This document shows positions 1 through 9,899 of a stretch of 64,000 nt of DNA, in pieces. The position numbers and the translations under genes were made by a program. Each line of letters begins with the position of its first letter. Positions within the stretch are counted from its first letter, which is position 1. This DNA comes from Hydrococcus rivularis NIES-593 (GTDB lineage Bacteria > Cyanobacteriota > Cyanobacteriia > Cyanobacteriales > Microcystaceae). The notes under the pieces were generated by a model. It was not told the DNA's origin, made no database searches, and worked only from the letters and a program-made list of their open reading frames with translations. The stretch lies in the NCBI RefSeq assembly GCF_001904635.1, contig NZ_MRCB01000004.1, positions 1-64,000 of the forward strand. The letters run 5' to 3'.

Positions 1-3000
1 GGTATCCCATGCCGACATATTGGGAACCTTGACCCGTAAATAAAAATGCTATTTTGCGATCGATTCCCGTGTCTGCCGTTCCTGCTATTAGTCCGGGGGC
101 TTCTTGTCCATTTCCAAAAGTTGCTAAGCGCGATCGCAATTGTTTGCCAGAATCGGTTACAATCGCTATACGATAGTTAAAGTGCGATCGCCCCGTATTC
201 GCCGTAAAACAAATATTTTCTAGTAAAGTTTCTGGATGATTTGTCAAGTATTGTTCATAAGACTTAACTAAATCCTTGAGAGCGGTTTGGCTTTTCGCTG
301 AAAGGGTCAGAATATGTAGAGAACGTTCAATGACTTCCGACTTCTGTACGAGCGGGTTTTGAACATTAACTGTCGGTAAATCGGTTGAGTTTCTAGATAA
401 ATCCGCCCCTACGACTCCTGACTCCTGCAAAACAACATGAGCATTCGTTCCTCCAAAGCCGAAAGAACTGACACCAGCCAAACGAGTCTGTTCTCCTCGA
501 TTCCAAGGTTGACGTTGAGTAGGAATGGATATGGAAGTCTCTTGCAGGTCGATATGAGGGTTTAGCGCATTCAGATGAAGATGAGCGGGAATTTCTTCGT
601 ACTGAAGACAGAGAATGACTTTAATTAAGCCTGCAATTCCCGCTGCCGCTTCTAAGTGACCGATATTCGTTTTGACAGATCCCAACCATAGCGGTTGGTT
701 AGCAGAACGTCCCTGCATCAGAACGGTTTTGAGGGAGTTCACCTCAATCGGATCTCCTAGAGAAGTCCCCGTTCCGTGCGTCTCGATATAACTAATTTCT
801 GCGGGATTTACGCCAGCATCGTACAGGGCTTGACGAATGACGGCTTGCTGGGCAAGTCCGTTTGGTGCGGTCAATCCGTTGCTACGTCCATCTTGGTTAA
901 TAGCAGAACCGCGAATGACTGCTAGGATATTATCGCCATCTCTTTGGGCATCGCCAAGGCGTTTGAGAATAATAACGCCGCAACCTTCTCCGCGCACGTA
1001 GCCATCCGCACTCGCATCAAAAGTTTTACAGCGACCGTCAGATGACATCATCCCTGCTTGGGTAAAAGTTTGGGTTAATTCTGGGGATAAAATAAGATTG
1101 ACTCCGCCAACGAGGGCGCGATCGCATTCCCCATTTTGTAAGCTTTTCGCTGCCAGGTGAACGGCGACTAGAGAAGAAGAACAAGCCGTATCTATTGTCA
1201 GGGAAGGTCCTCGAAGATCGAAAAAATAGGAAAGACGATTCGCCGCAATGCTATGAGCATTTCCCGTCCCGGCATAGGCATCCGGTTCTAATTGATGCCG
1301 CAGTCGAATCTGAGAATAATCGCTGCTACTGATACCAACAAAAACTCCCGTTGTGCTACCAGCTAGTTGATTTGCGGCTATGCCTGCACTTTCTAGGGCT
1401 TCCCAACTCACTTCTAACAGCAATCGTTGCTGGGGATCCATTTCATGTGCCTCGCGAGGAGAAATGCCAAAAAATTGCGGATCGAACTGGTCAACTCGCT
1501 CTAAAAATCCTCCCCAGTCATTGCCTTCCCAGCGTTCATTTACTTGAGTAATAGCATCCTTGCCTTCGCATAACAGTTTCCAGAAGGCTTCGGGATTATT
1601 AGCGCCAGGAAAGCGACATCCAATGCCGATAACGGCGATTGGGGATTGTTCGATTTTGGTGAAGCCGCCGCACGCTCCCGGAAGCGGTTCCGGGAGAACG
1701 GCGGATTGGGAAATCTCTTTTTCTGTGTGTTTTCTTGTCCCGGAGTTCTCTTGCCCCAGATACGCTGCCAGGGTTGCAATGCTGGGGTAATCATAGGCAA
1801 GGGTAGGAGACAATTTTCGTCCCAACCAGTCTTCTAATTCGGCTGACAGGCGAACGGCTTGCACGGAATCTAAACCATAACTGGCAAATGGTTCTCGAAC
1901 GTCGATTTCCTGGGGCGAAATTCCCAATCGCTGGGCAATATTTGAAACCAACCATGCTTGTATCGTTTGCTGTTGTTTGTTAGTCTCCCTTGTCTCCCTT
2001 GTTCCTTCAACTTCCGACTTCCGAGTTCCAACTTCCGAGTTCCAACTTCCGAGTTCCAACTTCCCCTTCTCTCCCTGTCTCCACTCTCCTAGTGCCTCTA
2101 AACTTCCTTCTAGAAAACCCGCTTTACAAGCGTGACGTTGGATTTTGCCGCTAGAAGTCTTGGGAATGCTGCCCGTTTTGAGGAGAACAATAGCAAAGGG
2201 TTGTAATTCGTGGTTTTGGACGACTGCTTTGCGAATAGCACTGGCAATTTCTTCTAGATCGAGCTTCCTGATATAATGGCGCTTGACTTCGCAGGCGATC
2301 GCGAGGTGCTCTTCTCCATGCACATCCACAGAGAAAGCCGCCCCAGCAGATTCTCGGATAGCCTCATGGCTTTTTTCTACCGTTAATTCAATATCTTGAG
2401 GATAATGGTTGCGACCTCGAACGATAACTAAATCTTTTAGGCGACCCGTAACAAAGAGTTCGCCATCTTGTAAAAAGCCTAAATCTCCGGTGCGCAGAAA
2501 GGGACCTTCTTGAGTGTCTGCGACATAGGCATTAAAGGTTTCTTCGGTTTGCGTCTTGCGATTCCAATAGCCTTGGGCAACACTTTTGCCGGATACCCAA
2601 ATCTCGCCAATTTCATTGGAATGGCAACGTTTTAAAGTCTCAGGATTAACAATAAGGATTTTTTGATCTTCGACGGTTTGTCCGCATCCAACTAAAGTAA
2701 TACTGCCATTCTCCGATGGACTCGCGTTAATAATTCGATTTTGTTTTATGGCTTTCCCATCAAAGGTTTTTAAAATCGGCGCTGCTTCTTTTAATCCGCC
2801 AGAGACAATCAGGGTTGTTTCCGCCATCCCGTAACAGGGATAAAATGCCTCTTTACGGAAGCCGCAGGAAGCAAACGCCTCGGCAAAGCGTTCTAGGGTT
2901 TCGGCGCGAACGGGTTCGGCACCCGTGAAAGCCAATGTCCAACAACTGAGGTCGAGGGTTTCTCTGTGTTCGGGCGCAATCTGAGTAACGCATAGTTCGT

Positions 3001-3796
3001 AAGCGAAATTCGGTGCGCCACTGGTTGTCGCGCGATCGCGCGAAATTGCCTGCAACCAACGTAAGGGACGCTGGAGAAAGGCTACGGGAGGCATCAGCGC
3101 CTGGGAAGCACCGACATAAATCGGTTGCAAGATCCCGCCAATGAGTCCCATGTCGTGGTAAGGAGGCAACCAAGAAACGCCTTTACTCTCGGCAGTATCT
3201 TGGAAACACCGATTGATTAAGCTGGAATTGTGGATCAGGTTGCCGTGACTGACCATTACCCCTTTGGGCATTCCCGTAGAACCGCTGGTGTATTGTAAAA
3301 ATGCTAGGTTATCTTCGCTGAGGTTAATGGGTTGCCATTGACTGGCTGAGTGAGAGTCGATATTATCGGTCGTCAGACAGCGGATGGCTTCTGTAGAGAG
3401 ATATTTGGTTAGTCGTCCCTCGATCGTGCTGACTAATGCTTCTGTGGTGAGAGCAAAATTTGCCTGGGCATCGGAGACAATTGCTTGTAGGCGTTCGAGA
3501 GAACGATTGGCGCGAGGCGGATAGGCGGGAACGGCAATAACTCCCGCGTACAAACAACCGAAAAATGCGCAGATGAACTCCAGACCGGACTGATAGAGTA
3601 ATAATGCACGTTCGCCTTGAGCGTTAAGGGATTGAAGCGTTGCTGCGATCGCTCTTGCTCGTTTGTCTAACTGATAATAGGTAAGGCTGTCGGTTACTGT
3701 TTCCCCGTCGCCCATAAAGGTGAAAACGATTTTTTCAGATTGTTTCGAGGCTCTATCGCTTAATAGGTCTACAAAATTGGAGAAGTTTCCGCTCAT
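1..3796 (-). CDS. ols: Olefin synthase-type modular polyketide synthase, 5' part (FAAL-ACP-KS-AT...)
   Basis: The reading frame is open from ATG at 3796 to the window edge (1265 codons, no stop), so the 3' part is missing. Domains in order: a fatty acyl-AMP ligase (about residues 1-580, with the adenylation motif [11 protein letters not shown] and the KTSSGK motif near residue 546), an acyl carrier domain (GLDSVQ, phosphopantetheine Ser644), a ketosynthase (Cys872 in DTACSSS, His1007 in HGTGT, His1047 in [10 protein letters not shown]), and the first residues of an acyltransferase (GQGSQ near residue 1257). Sequence and order match the cyanobacterial Ols enzyme, which activates a fatty acid, extends it with malonyl units and, through KR, ACP, sulfotransferase and thioesterase domains, releases a terminal alkene. 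Those later domains lie outside the window, so another FAAL-PKS cannot be fully excluded. Inferred product: medium-chain 1-alkenes. Confidence 0.85.
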   Translation of the reverse strand, partial: MSGNFSNFVDLLSDRASKQSEKIVFTFMGDGETVTDSLTYYQLDKRARAIAATLQSLNAQGERALLLYQSGLEFICAFFGCLYAGVIAVPAYPPRANRSLERLQAIVSDAQANFALTTEALVSTIEGRLTKYLSTEAIRCLTTDNIDSHSASQWQPINLSEDNLAFLQYTSGSTGMPKGVMVSHGNLIHNSSLINRCFQDTAESKGVSWLPPYHDMGLIGGILQPIYVGASQALMPPVAFLQRPLRWLQAISRDRATTSGAPNFAYELCVTQIAPEHRETLDLSCWTLAFTGAEPVRAETLERFAEAFASCGFRKEAFYPCYGMAETTLIVSGGLKEAAPILKTFDGKAIKQNRIINASPSENGSITLVGCGQTVEDQKILIVNPETLKRCHSNEIGEIWVSGKSVAQGYWNRKTQTEETFNAYVADTQEGPFLRTGDLGFLQDGELFVTGRLKDLVIVRGRNHYPQDIELTVEKSHEAIRESAGAAFSVDVHGEEHLAIACEVKRHYIRKLDLEEIASAIRKAVVQNHELQPFAIVLLKTGSIPKTSSGKIQRHACKAGFLEGSLEALGEWRQGEKGKLELGSWNSEVGTRKSEVEGTRETRETNKQQQTIQAWLVSNIAQRLGISPQEIDVREPFASYGLDSVQAVRLSAELEDWLGRKLSPTLAYDYPSIATLAAYLGQENSGTRKHTEKEISQSAVLPEPLPGACGGFTKIEQSPIAVIGIGCRFPGANNPEAFWKLLCEGKDAITQVNERWEGNDWGGFLERVDQFDPQFFGISPREAHEMDPQQRLLLEVSWEALESAGIAANQLAGSTTGVFVGISSSDYSQIRLRHQLEPDAYAGTGNAHSIAANRLSYFFDLRGPSLTIDTACSSSLVAVHLAAKSLQNGECDRALVGGVNLILSPELTQTFTQAGMMSSDGRCKTFDASADGYVRGEGCGVIILKRLGDAQRDGDNILAVIRGSAINQDGRSNGLTAPNGLAQQAVIRQALYDAGVNPAEISYIETHGTGTSLGDPIEVNSLKTVLMQGRSANQPLWLGSVKTNIGHLEAAAGIAGLIKVILCLQYEEIPAHLHLNALNPHIDLQETSISIPTQRQPWNRGEQTRLAGVSSFGFGGTNAHVVLQESGVVGADLSRNSTDLPTVNVQNPLVQKSEVIERSLHILTLSAKSQTALKDLVKSYEQYLTNHPETLLENICFTANTGRSHFNYRIAIVTDSGKQLRSRLATFGNGQEAPGLIAGTADTGIDRKIAFLFTGQGSQYVGMGY
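2021..2062. repeat. Three perfect 14-bp tandem repeats inside the ols coding sequence
   Basis: The unit CCGAGTTCCAACTT occurs three times head to tail (2021-2034, 2035-2048, 2049-2062), flanked by degenerate copies of CTTCCGA. The array lies in the linker between the acyl-AMP ligase and the carrier domain of the olefin synthase. Three 14-bp units make 42 bp, exactly 14 codons, so the reading frame is kept even though one unit is not a multiple of three. Similar GGAAGTCGGAA-type sequence occurs in noncoding DNA at about 18309-18330 and 62416-62433. Confidence 0.8.
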
Positions 3797-4244
3797 TTAT
3801 CGATTATCGTTAGGTATTATTAACTAGATATATAGATAGCCTATAACCCCTCTCTATGTTACTAGGTTGGCGATCGCTGCCAGCATCGCTATTTGCTCTT
3901 CTGTGACCTTCTTCATTGAGTCGAAACATGCACCAAATGTCTATATTGTCAAGTCGAGTCTTGGCAGTTATGCCATAAACAAAATGTTGGTAGAGTTGTA
4001 CGTCGGCAAGAGGTTCGGTGTCCAAGTATACGCCGACTGAAGATAAATGCGATCGCGATCGCACAAAATCGAGTATACTTCCGAATTGTGACTGCATTTT
4101 GACCCTGCTCTAGAGGATTTGCAACGCAACGGAACGATTGGCTTGGTGGGAGGAAGCGATCGCGATTGTGAATCTGATTTAAGATGAATAACAGAGAATG
4201 CCGACTATATCCTGCCGACAGGCAACGCGAAGGCGGATCGCGTT
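3797..4244. other. Intergenic region upstream of ols; one doubtful 95-codon frame
   Basis: The stretch separates the minus-strand ols from the plus-strand small genes and should hold the ols promoter. A minus-strand frame at 3810-4097 could encode 95 residues (begins MQSQFGSILDF), but I recognise no family, it has no clear ribosome binding site and its C-terminal half reads like non-coding DNA. A short inverted repeat AACGCG/CGCGTT sits at 4224-4244. No RNA gene was seen. Confidence 0.5.
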
Positions 4245-4272
4245 TTGGCTATCTTTATGGGAAGATAGCCAA
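4245..4272 (+). promoter_or_regulatory. Perfect 11-bp hairpin ending two bases before a start codon
   Basis: TTGGCTATCTT (4245-4255) pairs perfectly with AAGATAGCCAA (4262-4272) across the six-base loop TATGGG. The stem ends just before the ATG at 4275, and the only purine-rich stretch that could serve as a ribosome binding site (GGGAAG) is in the loop and 3' arm. The structure would be expected to hinder ribosome loading; a regulatory role is inference. Confidence 0.55.
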
Positions 4273-4274
4273 TT

Positions 4275-4628
4275 ATGTCATCAACTCCGCCGGAAATTAA
4301 TGCTTTAATAAAGCGTTTCAATAACGAGTTAGATTGGATTGAAGGGAAAGCAACAGAAGGATTAGAATTTATCAGAATCGTTCTAGAACGCTTTCCCGAA
4401 AACCCTACGCTAGTTCGCCTGTTCGCTTTTTTGAATAATGCGATATTTTTTGTCAATCTTCAAAGAAGTAGACTTCAGATAATTGTTAATGAGATCGATG
4501 TTATAGATATGGCGAGCTATGAAGAATTTAAAGAGATGGCAGAAAAATTAGATCGTCAATTAGATCTAATTTTAGAAGCTAAAAGTATTTTTTCTGGCAT
4601 AATTGAATGTTTGAAGAAATTAAAGTGA
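4275..4628 (+). CDS. Hypothetical helical protein, 117 aa
   Basis: No family is recognised. The product is predicted to be soluble and mostly alpha-helical, rich in Glu, Leu and Ile (for example EGLEFIRIVLERFPENPTL), with no signal peptide and no cysteine-rich or catalytic motif. Its start follows directly on a perfect hairpin. The stop overlaps the start of a second tiny gene by 22 bases, which suggests that the two are translated together. Coding is supported by sensible amino-acid composition and by the overlap with another plausible frame; there is no homology support available here. Confidence 0.55.
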   Translation: MSSTPPEINALIKRFNNELDWIEGKATEGLEFIRIVLERFPENPTLVRLFAFLNNAIFFVNLQRSRLQIIVNEIDVIDMASYEEFKEMAEKLDRQLDLILEAKSIFSGIIECLKKLK

Positions 4629-4780
4629 AACGATCGGATTTCCAACAAAAGCAACTAGAAGTTTTAAAAAAAATTGACAATTTAATTTCATTAGGCGAGC
4701 AAAATTTAGAAGAAATAGACAAGGAAATGTCAAAGATTGAGAAAGAGTTGAAGCAAAAAGTAGAACAGCCTTCTCAATAA
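4607..4780 (+). CDS. Hypothetical coiled-coil peptide, 57 aa
   Basis: ATG at 4607 opens a 57-codon frame (MFEEIKVKRSDFQQ...) ending in TAA at 4778-4780. It overlaps the 3' end of the preceding 117-codon gene in another frame. The product is highly charged and has a heptad-like spacing of Leu and Ile (LEVLKKIDNLISLGEQNLEEIDKEM), so a short coiled coil is likely. No family is recognised. The overlap and the similar helical character of its neighbour suggest a small two-protein unit that may form a complex; that is inference. Confidence 0.5.
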   Translation: MFEEIKVKRSDFQQKQLEVLKKIDNLISLGEQNLEEIDKEMSKIEKELKQKVEQPSQ

Positions 4781-4971
4781 AATTTTCATAGGCGATCGCA
4801 GTTTTAAGCGCTATGGTTAAAATGATTGGGTTGAAGATGATAATTGTGAATTAGCCATTGTCAATTTTTTTATTAAGTCATTAAACCTACATAAAGCTTT
4901 CAGCATTAGTCATACCAAGAACTTATACAATAATTTGGGTTTAACTTCTCTCATTCAACGAGACACATCCT

Positions 4972-7900
4972 ATGCCACGCCGCGACGATATACGTAAAAT
5001 CCTGCTTATAGGTTCGGGTCCGATTATCATCGGACAAGCCTGCGAATTTGACTACTCTGGCACGCAAGCTTGTAAAGCGCTTCGAGAAGAAGGCTATGAA
5101 GTCGTGTTGGTCAACTCCAATCCCGCTACAATTATGACCGACCCGGAAACAGCAGATCGAACCTATGTAGAACCGCTAACGCCAGAAATCGTTGAAAAGG
5201 TCATTGCCAAAGAAAAACCAGATGCTTTACTGCCGACGATGGGGGGTCAAACGGCATTGAACATAGCCGTGGCATTGGCAAAAAGTGGCGTACTGGACAA
5301 GTATAACGTAGAGTTAATCGGGGCAAAGCTAGAGGCGATCGAAAAGGCAGAAGATCGGGAACTGTTCAAGAAAGCCATGCAGCGCATTGGCGTTCCCGTC
5401 TGTCCGTCAGGAATCGCTAACAATCTTGAGGAAGCCAAAGCGATCGCGCAAGAAATCGGTTCCTATCCTTTAATTATTCGTCCTGCTTTTACTCTCGGCG
5501 GGACTGGCGGCGGCATCGCCTACAACCAGGAAGAATACGAACAGATGGCGCAATATGGACTCGATGCCTCTCCCGTCTCGCAAATCTTAGTCGAGAAATC
5601 CCTACTGGGTTGGAAAGAATACGAACTAGAAGTCATGCGCGACTTGGCAGATAATGTCGTCATTATCTGTTCGATTGAAAATATCGATCCGATGGGAGTC
5701 CATACGGGAGACTCGATTACTGTCGCCCCCGCCCAAACGCTGACAGATAAGGAGTACCAGCGCCTGCGGGACTATTCTAAAGCAATTATTCGAGAGATTG
5801 GTGTAGAAACGGGCGGATCGAACATTCAATTTGCCGTTAATCCCGTCAATGGCGAAGTCATCGTCATTGAAATGAATCCCCGCGTGTCTCGATCCTCTGC
5901 CCTAGCATCGAAAGCGACGGGATTCCCGATCGCTAAATTTGCAGCGAAGTTAGCAGTTGGCTATACCCTCGATGAAATTCCCAACGATATTACCAAGAAA
6001 ACTCCCGCTTCCTTTGAACCGACCATCGATTACGTCGTTACCAAAGTTCCCCGTTTCGCCTTTGAAAAATTCCCAGGCGCACAAGCTATCCTGACGACTC
6101 AGATGAAGTCAGTAGGCGAAGCAATGGCAATCGGACGCACGTTCCAAGAATCTTTTCAAAAAGCTTTGCGATCGCTAGAAATCGGCCGTTTTGGCTTCGG
6201 TTGCGACAGACAGGAAACCCTGCCTTCTCTGTCCCAAATTCGGGCGAATCTGAGAACGCCCAATCCAGAGAGAATCTTTACCATCCATCACGCCTTCCAT
6301 TTGGGAATGTCGGTGGAAGAACTTTACGAACTCACCGCGATCGATCCTTGGTTTTTAGACAAAATGCAGGAACTGGTAGAAACCGAGAAGTTTCTCAAGC
6401 GAACTCCCCTGCACAAAATTACCAAAGAACAGATGCGGTTTATCAAACAGCAAGGATTTAGCGATCGCCAAATCGCCTTTGCGACGAAAACCTCAGAAGA
6501 CCAAGTAAGAGGTTATCGCAAGCATTTAGGCGTTATCCCAGTCTACAAACTCGTCGATACTTGCGCGGCAGAATTTGAAGCCCTCACACCTTATTATTAC
6601 TCCTCATATGAACCGGAAGAATCGGAAGTCAGATCGTCCAATAATCGCAAAGTCATGATTTTGGGAGGAGGTCCCAACCGTATCGGACAGGGAATCGAGT
6701 TTGACTACTGCTGCTGTCACGCCGCTTTTGCCCTCTCTAAAGAGGGGTTCGAGACGATTATGGTCAACTCTAACCCAGAAACCGTTTCTACCGATTACGA
6801 TACGAGCGATCGCCTTTACTTTGAACCCCTCACCAAAGAAGATGTCCTCAATATCATCGAAGCAGAACGTCCCGAAGGCATCATCGTTCAATTCGGCGGT
6901 CAAACGCCTCTCAAATTAGCCGTACCATTACAAGAGTATTTGGATTCTTTGTCAGATCCCCAAGGACAAAATACCAAAATCTGGGGAACGTCGCCGGATT
7001 CGATCGATATTGCTGAAGACAGAGAACGGTTCGAGCAAATTTTGCGCCAATTAAATATTAGCCAACCGCCTAACGGAATCGCCCGCAGCTACCAAGAATC
7101 TCTCTCAATCGCCGGACGAATTGGCTATCCGGTAGTAGTACGTCCTTCTTATGTCTTAGGCGGACGGGCAATGGAAATCGTCTATTCTGACGACGATCTG
7201 CAACGATACATGACCTATGCAGTTCAGGTAGAACCCGACCATCCCATTTTGATCGATAAGTTCCTCGAAAATGCGATCGAAGTCGATGTCGATGCGCTAT
7301 GCGATTCTACGGGAAAAGTTGTCATCGGCGGCATCATGGAACACATCGAAGAAGCGGGGGTTCATTCTGGAGACTCTGCCTGTTCGATTCCTTTTACCTC
7401 TTTAGCTAATAGCGCGATCGATACCATTCGTCAGTGGACGGTCAAACTCGCCCAGGCGCTCAAAGTGGTAGGGTTGATTAATATTCAGTATGCCGTACAA
7501 GGGGAACGAGTCTACATTCTAGAAGCCAACCCTCGCGCTTCTCGTACCGTTCCTTACGTTTCCAAGGCGACGGGGATTCCTTTAGCCAAGGTTGCCTCCC
7601 TCGTCATGTCTGGGAAAACCCTAGAATCGCTAGGCGTTACCTCTGAGTATATTCCTCGCCATATCGCCGTTAAAGAGGCTGTATTGCCCTTCGAGAAGTT
7701 TCCGGGGACGGATACTCTACTCGGTCCAGAAATGCGGTCTACGGGCGAAGTAATGGGCATTGACAGCGATTTTGGCAGGGCATTTGCCAAGGCAGAAATT
7801 GCCGCAGGCGTTCGTCTTGCTACAACAGGAACGGTATTTGTCTCGATGAGCGATCGCGATAAAGTAGCATCGGTTCCTGTTGTTAAGAACCTCATCGATT

Positions 7901-8244
7901 TAGGATTTAGAGTAGTCGCGACAGCGGGGACGCGCAAAGTCTTGCAAGAAAATGGGATCGATAATGTGGAATTAGTCCTCAAACTCCACGAAGGTCGCCC
8001 TCACGTGATCGACTGGATCAAAAATAATTGGATTCAATTCATCATTAATACTCCCAATGGAGAAGAATCCCACACCGACGCGCGCCTAATTCGTCGCACG
8101 GCATTGGATTATAAGTTGCCAATTATTACTACTCTCGCTGGTGCCAAGGCAACTGTAGAAGCAATTCGTTCTTTACAGTCCGAACCTTTAGACGTAAAGG
8201 CGTTGCAAGATTATATCGCTCGAAAAGGTCGATCTGTGGGATAG
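4972..8244 (+). CDS. carB: Carbamoyl-phosphate synthase large subunit
   Basis: The 1090-residue product makes carbamoyl phosphate from bicarbonate, ammonia passed from the small subunit CarA, and two ATP, feeding arginine and pyrimidine synthesis. The two homologous synthetase halves are visible: the first begins at [22 protein letters not shown] and has the glycine-rich [12 protein letters not shown] loop, the second restarts near residue 560 with [23 protein letters not shown] and [14 protein letters not shown]. The C-terminal MGS-like allosteric domain spans about residues 950-1080. Length is normal for the family (about 1070-1100). The gene stands alone here; carA is not in the window, as is common in cyanobacteria. 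It converges on the CAP/RTX gene, with a strong hairpin between them. Confidence 0.98.
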   Translation: MPRRDDIRKILLIGSGPIIIGQACEFDYSGTQACKALREEGYEVVLVNSNPATIMTDPETADRTYVEPLTPEIVEKVIAKEKPDALLPTMGGQTALNIAVALAKSGVLDKYNVELIGAKLEAIEKAEDRELFKKAMQRIGVPVCPSGIANNLEEAKAIAQEIGSYPLIIRPAFTLGGTGGGIAYNQEEYEQMAQYGLDASPVSQILVEKSLLGWKEYELEVMRDLADNVVIICSIENIDPMGVHTGDSITVAPAQTLTDKEYQRLRDYSKAIIREIGVETGGSNIQFAVNPVNGEVIVIEMNPRVSRSSALASKATGFPIAKFAAKLAVGYTLDEIPNDITKKTPASFEPTIDYVVTKVPRFAFEKFPGAQAILTTQMKSVGEAMAIGRTFQESFQKALRSLEIGRFGFGCDRQETLPSLSQIRANLRTPNPERIFTIHHAFHLGMSVEELYELTAIDPWFLDKMQELVETEKFLKRTPLHKITKEQMRFIKQQGFSDRQIAFATKTSEDQVRGYRKHLGVIPVYKLVDTCAAEFEALTPYYYSSYEPEESEVRSSNNRKVMILGGGPNRIGQGIEFDYCCCHAAFALSKEGFETIMVNSNPETVSTDYDTSDRLYFEPLTKEDVLNIIEAERPEGIIVQFGGQTPLKLAVPLQEYLDSLSDPQGQNTKIWGTSPDSIDIAEDRERFEQILRQLNISQPPNGIARSYQESLSIAGRIGYPVVVRPSYVLGGRAMEIVYSDDDLQRYMTYAVQVEPDHPILIDKFLENAIEVDVDALCDSTGKVVIGGIMEHIEEAGVHSGDSACSIPFTSLANSAIDTIRQWTVKLAQALKVVGLINIQYAVQGERVYILEANPRASRTVPYVSKATGIPLAKVASLVMSGKTLESLGVTSEYIPRHIAVKEAVLPFEKFPGTDTLLGPEMRSTGEVMGIDSDFGRAFAKAEIAAGVRLATTGTVFVSMSDRDKVASVPVVKNLIDLGFRVVATAGTRKVLQENGIDNVELVLKLHEGRPHVIDWIKNNWIQFIINTPNGEESHTDARLIRRTALDYKLPIITTLAGAKATVEAIRSLQSEPLDVKALQDYIARKGRSVG

Positions 8245-8291
8245 GCGTTGCCCATCTTCCCGCATCTTATGGTTTTATCGATCTAATATCT

Positions 8292-8341
8292 ATCGGGAAC
8301 TTCTCTTCCGTCGCAGTGACAACAGAAGAGAAGTTCCCGAT
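8292..8341. terminator. Perfect 17-bp inverted repeat between convergent genes
   Basis: ATCGGGAACTTCTCTTC (8292-8308) is followed, after a 16-base loop, by its exact reverse complement (8325-8341). It lies between the stop of carB and the stop of the convergent CAP/RTX gene, where a bidirectional terminator is expected. No strong T-run follows on either strand, so termination is likely but not certain; it could also be a processing or stability hairpin. Confidence 0.6.
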
Positions 8342-8375
8342 CGCTGTAGGCGTTATACGCCTATTGACTTATGGG

Positions 8376-9464
8376 CTAAACATAATTGAAGGAATTACTC
8401 TCAAGAGAAAGATTGCTAGCATTTTGTACCACGGCAATCAGTTCGTCTTGACCCGTTGTTTTTAGGTAAATTGCCGTACCTGTGGGCAATCCTTGCACAG
8501 CCGCTCCCAAGGCATAATTACTCGCACTGCCCTTAAGTTGAATGACATCACCCTCTGCTTGGCTAAAATCTTGAATCAGAGCATAATCTGCCTGACCCAG
8601 GGTATTGTTGCGACCGTCGTTGTAGTAGACGCTATTGCTATCGCCTAGCCTGAAAGTGTCAGCACCTGCACCGCCTGCGAGCGTATCGATTTCGCCTCTC
8701 CCTGGTTGTTGGTTGGTAGCGACACCGACAAGTGTATCCGTTCCATCCCCACCGAGGAGCATATCTTTACCAGAACCGCCGGAGAGATAATCGTCTCCTC
8801 CATCGCCATAAACGCGATCGTTCCCCGAACCAGCAAAGAGTCTGTCGTTACCGCCTTGACCTGTGAGGGTGTCATTCCCTCTGTAACCGTAAATAGTTTG
8901 AGCAGAAGAGTCGCCAGTCAGTTCGTCGTTTCCGTTGGTGCCCTTAAGTTCTCCGGAACCTTGAGTTTCTCCAGGAGGGTTAGGATTGGGGCTAGGCGAT
9001 GGAGTCGAGGAACCTTCACTCTGGGCTGTGTAGGTGCCTGGGTTGGGATCGCCTGCACCGAATACTTGAGTCCAGTAGCGCTGATAATTGATGCGTCCGC
9101 TATCGTTGGCTAGGTAAGCATATCCTACTCCTAGATGGGTATAGTTGGGATTGAGAATATTCGCACGGTGCCCGGAACTATTCATCCACGCTTGCATGAC
9201 GGCTTCTGGGCTTGTTTGACCGGCAGCAATATTTTCTCCCACAGTTGTCCACCGATAACCCGCTTGAGTAGCGCGATCGCTCGGTCTTGACCCATTACCC
9301 GGATCGACGTGACTGAAAAAGTCGCCATTCGCCATACGACCGGAATGACCGTCTGCGGCAGCATCTAATTTTTGGCTGAGGCTTAAGGATCTTAAACCCT
9401 GCTTGGCGCGTTCTTGGTTTACGAGTTCGAGTATTCTTTGGTCGAATTGGTCGGTTAGAGCCAC
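8376..9464 (-). CDS. Secreted CAP (SCP/PR-1) domain protein with RTX calcium repeats
   Basis: The 362-residue product starts at GTG 9464, eight bases after AGGAG. Residues about 8-135 form a CAP domain (LELVNQERAKQGLRSL, HSGRMANGDFFSHVDP, VGENIAAG, GHRANILNPNYTHLGVGYA), with the conserved His and Glu residues of the bacterial YkwD-like branch. A Ser/Pro-rich linker (about 148-165) is followed by RTX nonapeptides (GYRGNDTLTGQGGNDRLF, GSGNDRVYGDGGDDYLSGGSG) that bind calcium, then a C-terminal beta region. There is no N-terminal signal peptide, as is normal for RTX proteins exported by type I secretion; no transporter for it is nearby. The role of bacterial CAP domains is poorly known. Confidence 0.9.
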   Translation of the reverse strand: MALTDQFDQRILELVNQERAKQGLRSLSLSQKLDAAADGHSGRMANGDFFSHVDPGNGSRPSDRATQAGYRWTTVGENIAAGQTSPEAVMQAWMNSSGHRANILNPNYTHLGVGYAYLANDSGRINYQRYWTQVFGAGDPNPGTYTAQSEGSSTPSPSPNPNPPGETQGSGELKGTNGNDELTGDSSAQTIYGYRGNDTLTGQGGNDRLFAGSGNDRVYGDGGDDYLSGGSGKDMLLGGDGTDTLVGVATNQQPGRGEIDTLAGGAGADTFRLGDSNSVYYNDGRNNTLGQADYALIQDFSQAEGDVIQLKGSASNYALGAAVQGLPTGTAIYLKTTGQDELIAVVQNASNLSLESNSFNYV

Positions 9465-9899
9465 AAGTTTCTCCTGTCATCAAAACAACTTAAAGCTGCA
9501 TTCAGCTCTCATTAATGCTTAGTGCATTAGTTGCATTTTTGAATAGTCATTTGCATTGCAAAGATACACTATAAAATGTAAAAAAATAGGTAATTAATTG
9601 CAGTGTAAGCTATTGACTATTCCGCGCATTAACTATCTATAAAAGGGTCTAAGCTTTTTTATTAAAAATATTTAAGCATAGATTTTGAGTGAGTAAATAC
9701 GCAAATTTACCGATCTTTCTATTTGCAAAGGAAATTTGCGATCGGTATTTTTATCGACTGATTAAATTTACTAATTGTGTTTTTGTTCCGGATCGATTTT
9801 TTTTATATAATCTTGACTGTTGTCTACAATATATGAGAGGCATCATGTCGCAGAAATGATGCAAGATGTTTTCGAGAAAAAGAGATCGCTGTCTAAAAC
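9465..9899. other. AT-rich divergent intergenic region
   Basis: This 435-base stretch lies between the divergent CAP/RTX and PfkB-family genes and should carry both promoters. It contains several copies of TGCATT and a small inverted repeat TAATGC/GCATTA (9513-9518, 9524-9529). No open frame with coding character and no RNA gene were seen. Confidence 0.5.

Noticed and set aside
2021-2062. Tandem repeats considered as a CRISPR array
   Set aside because: Units are 14 bases with no spacers and lie inside a coding frame; not CRISPR.
3810-4097. 95-codon minus-strand frame upstream of ols
   Set aside because: No family, no ribosome site and a weak coding look, especially in its second half; kept only as a note on the intergenic region.
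5247-7982. Several minus-strand and other-frame open frames inside carB (for example 5247-5438, 6604-6903, 7554-7982)
   Set aside because: They lie fully opposite or inside a certain gene of normal length and have no recognisable family; they are shadows of carB codon use.
8706-9113. 135-codon plus-strand frame opposite the CAP/RTX gene
   Set aside because: Antisense to RTX and linker repeats whose biased codons open the other strand; no similarity to any family.
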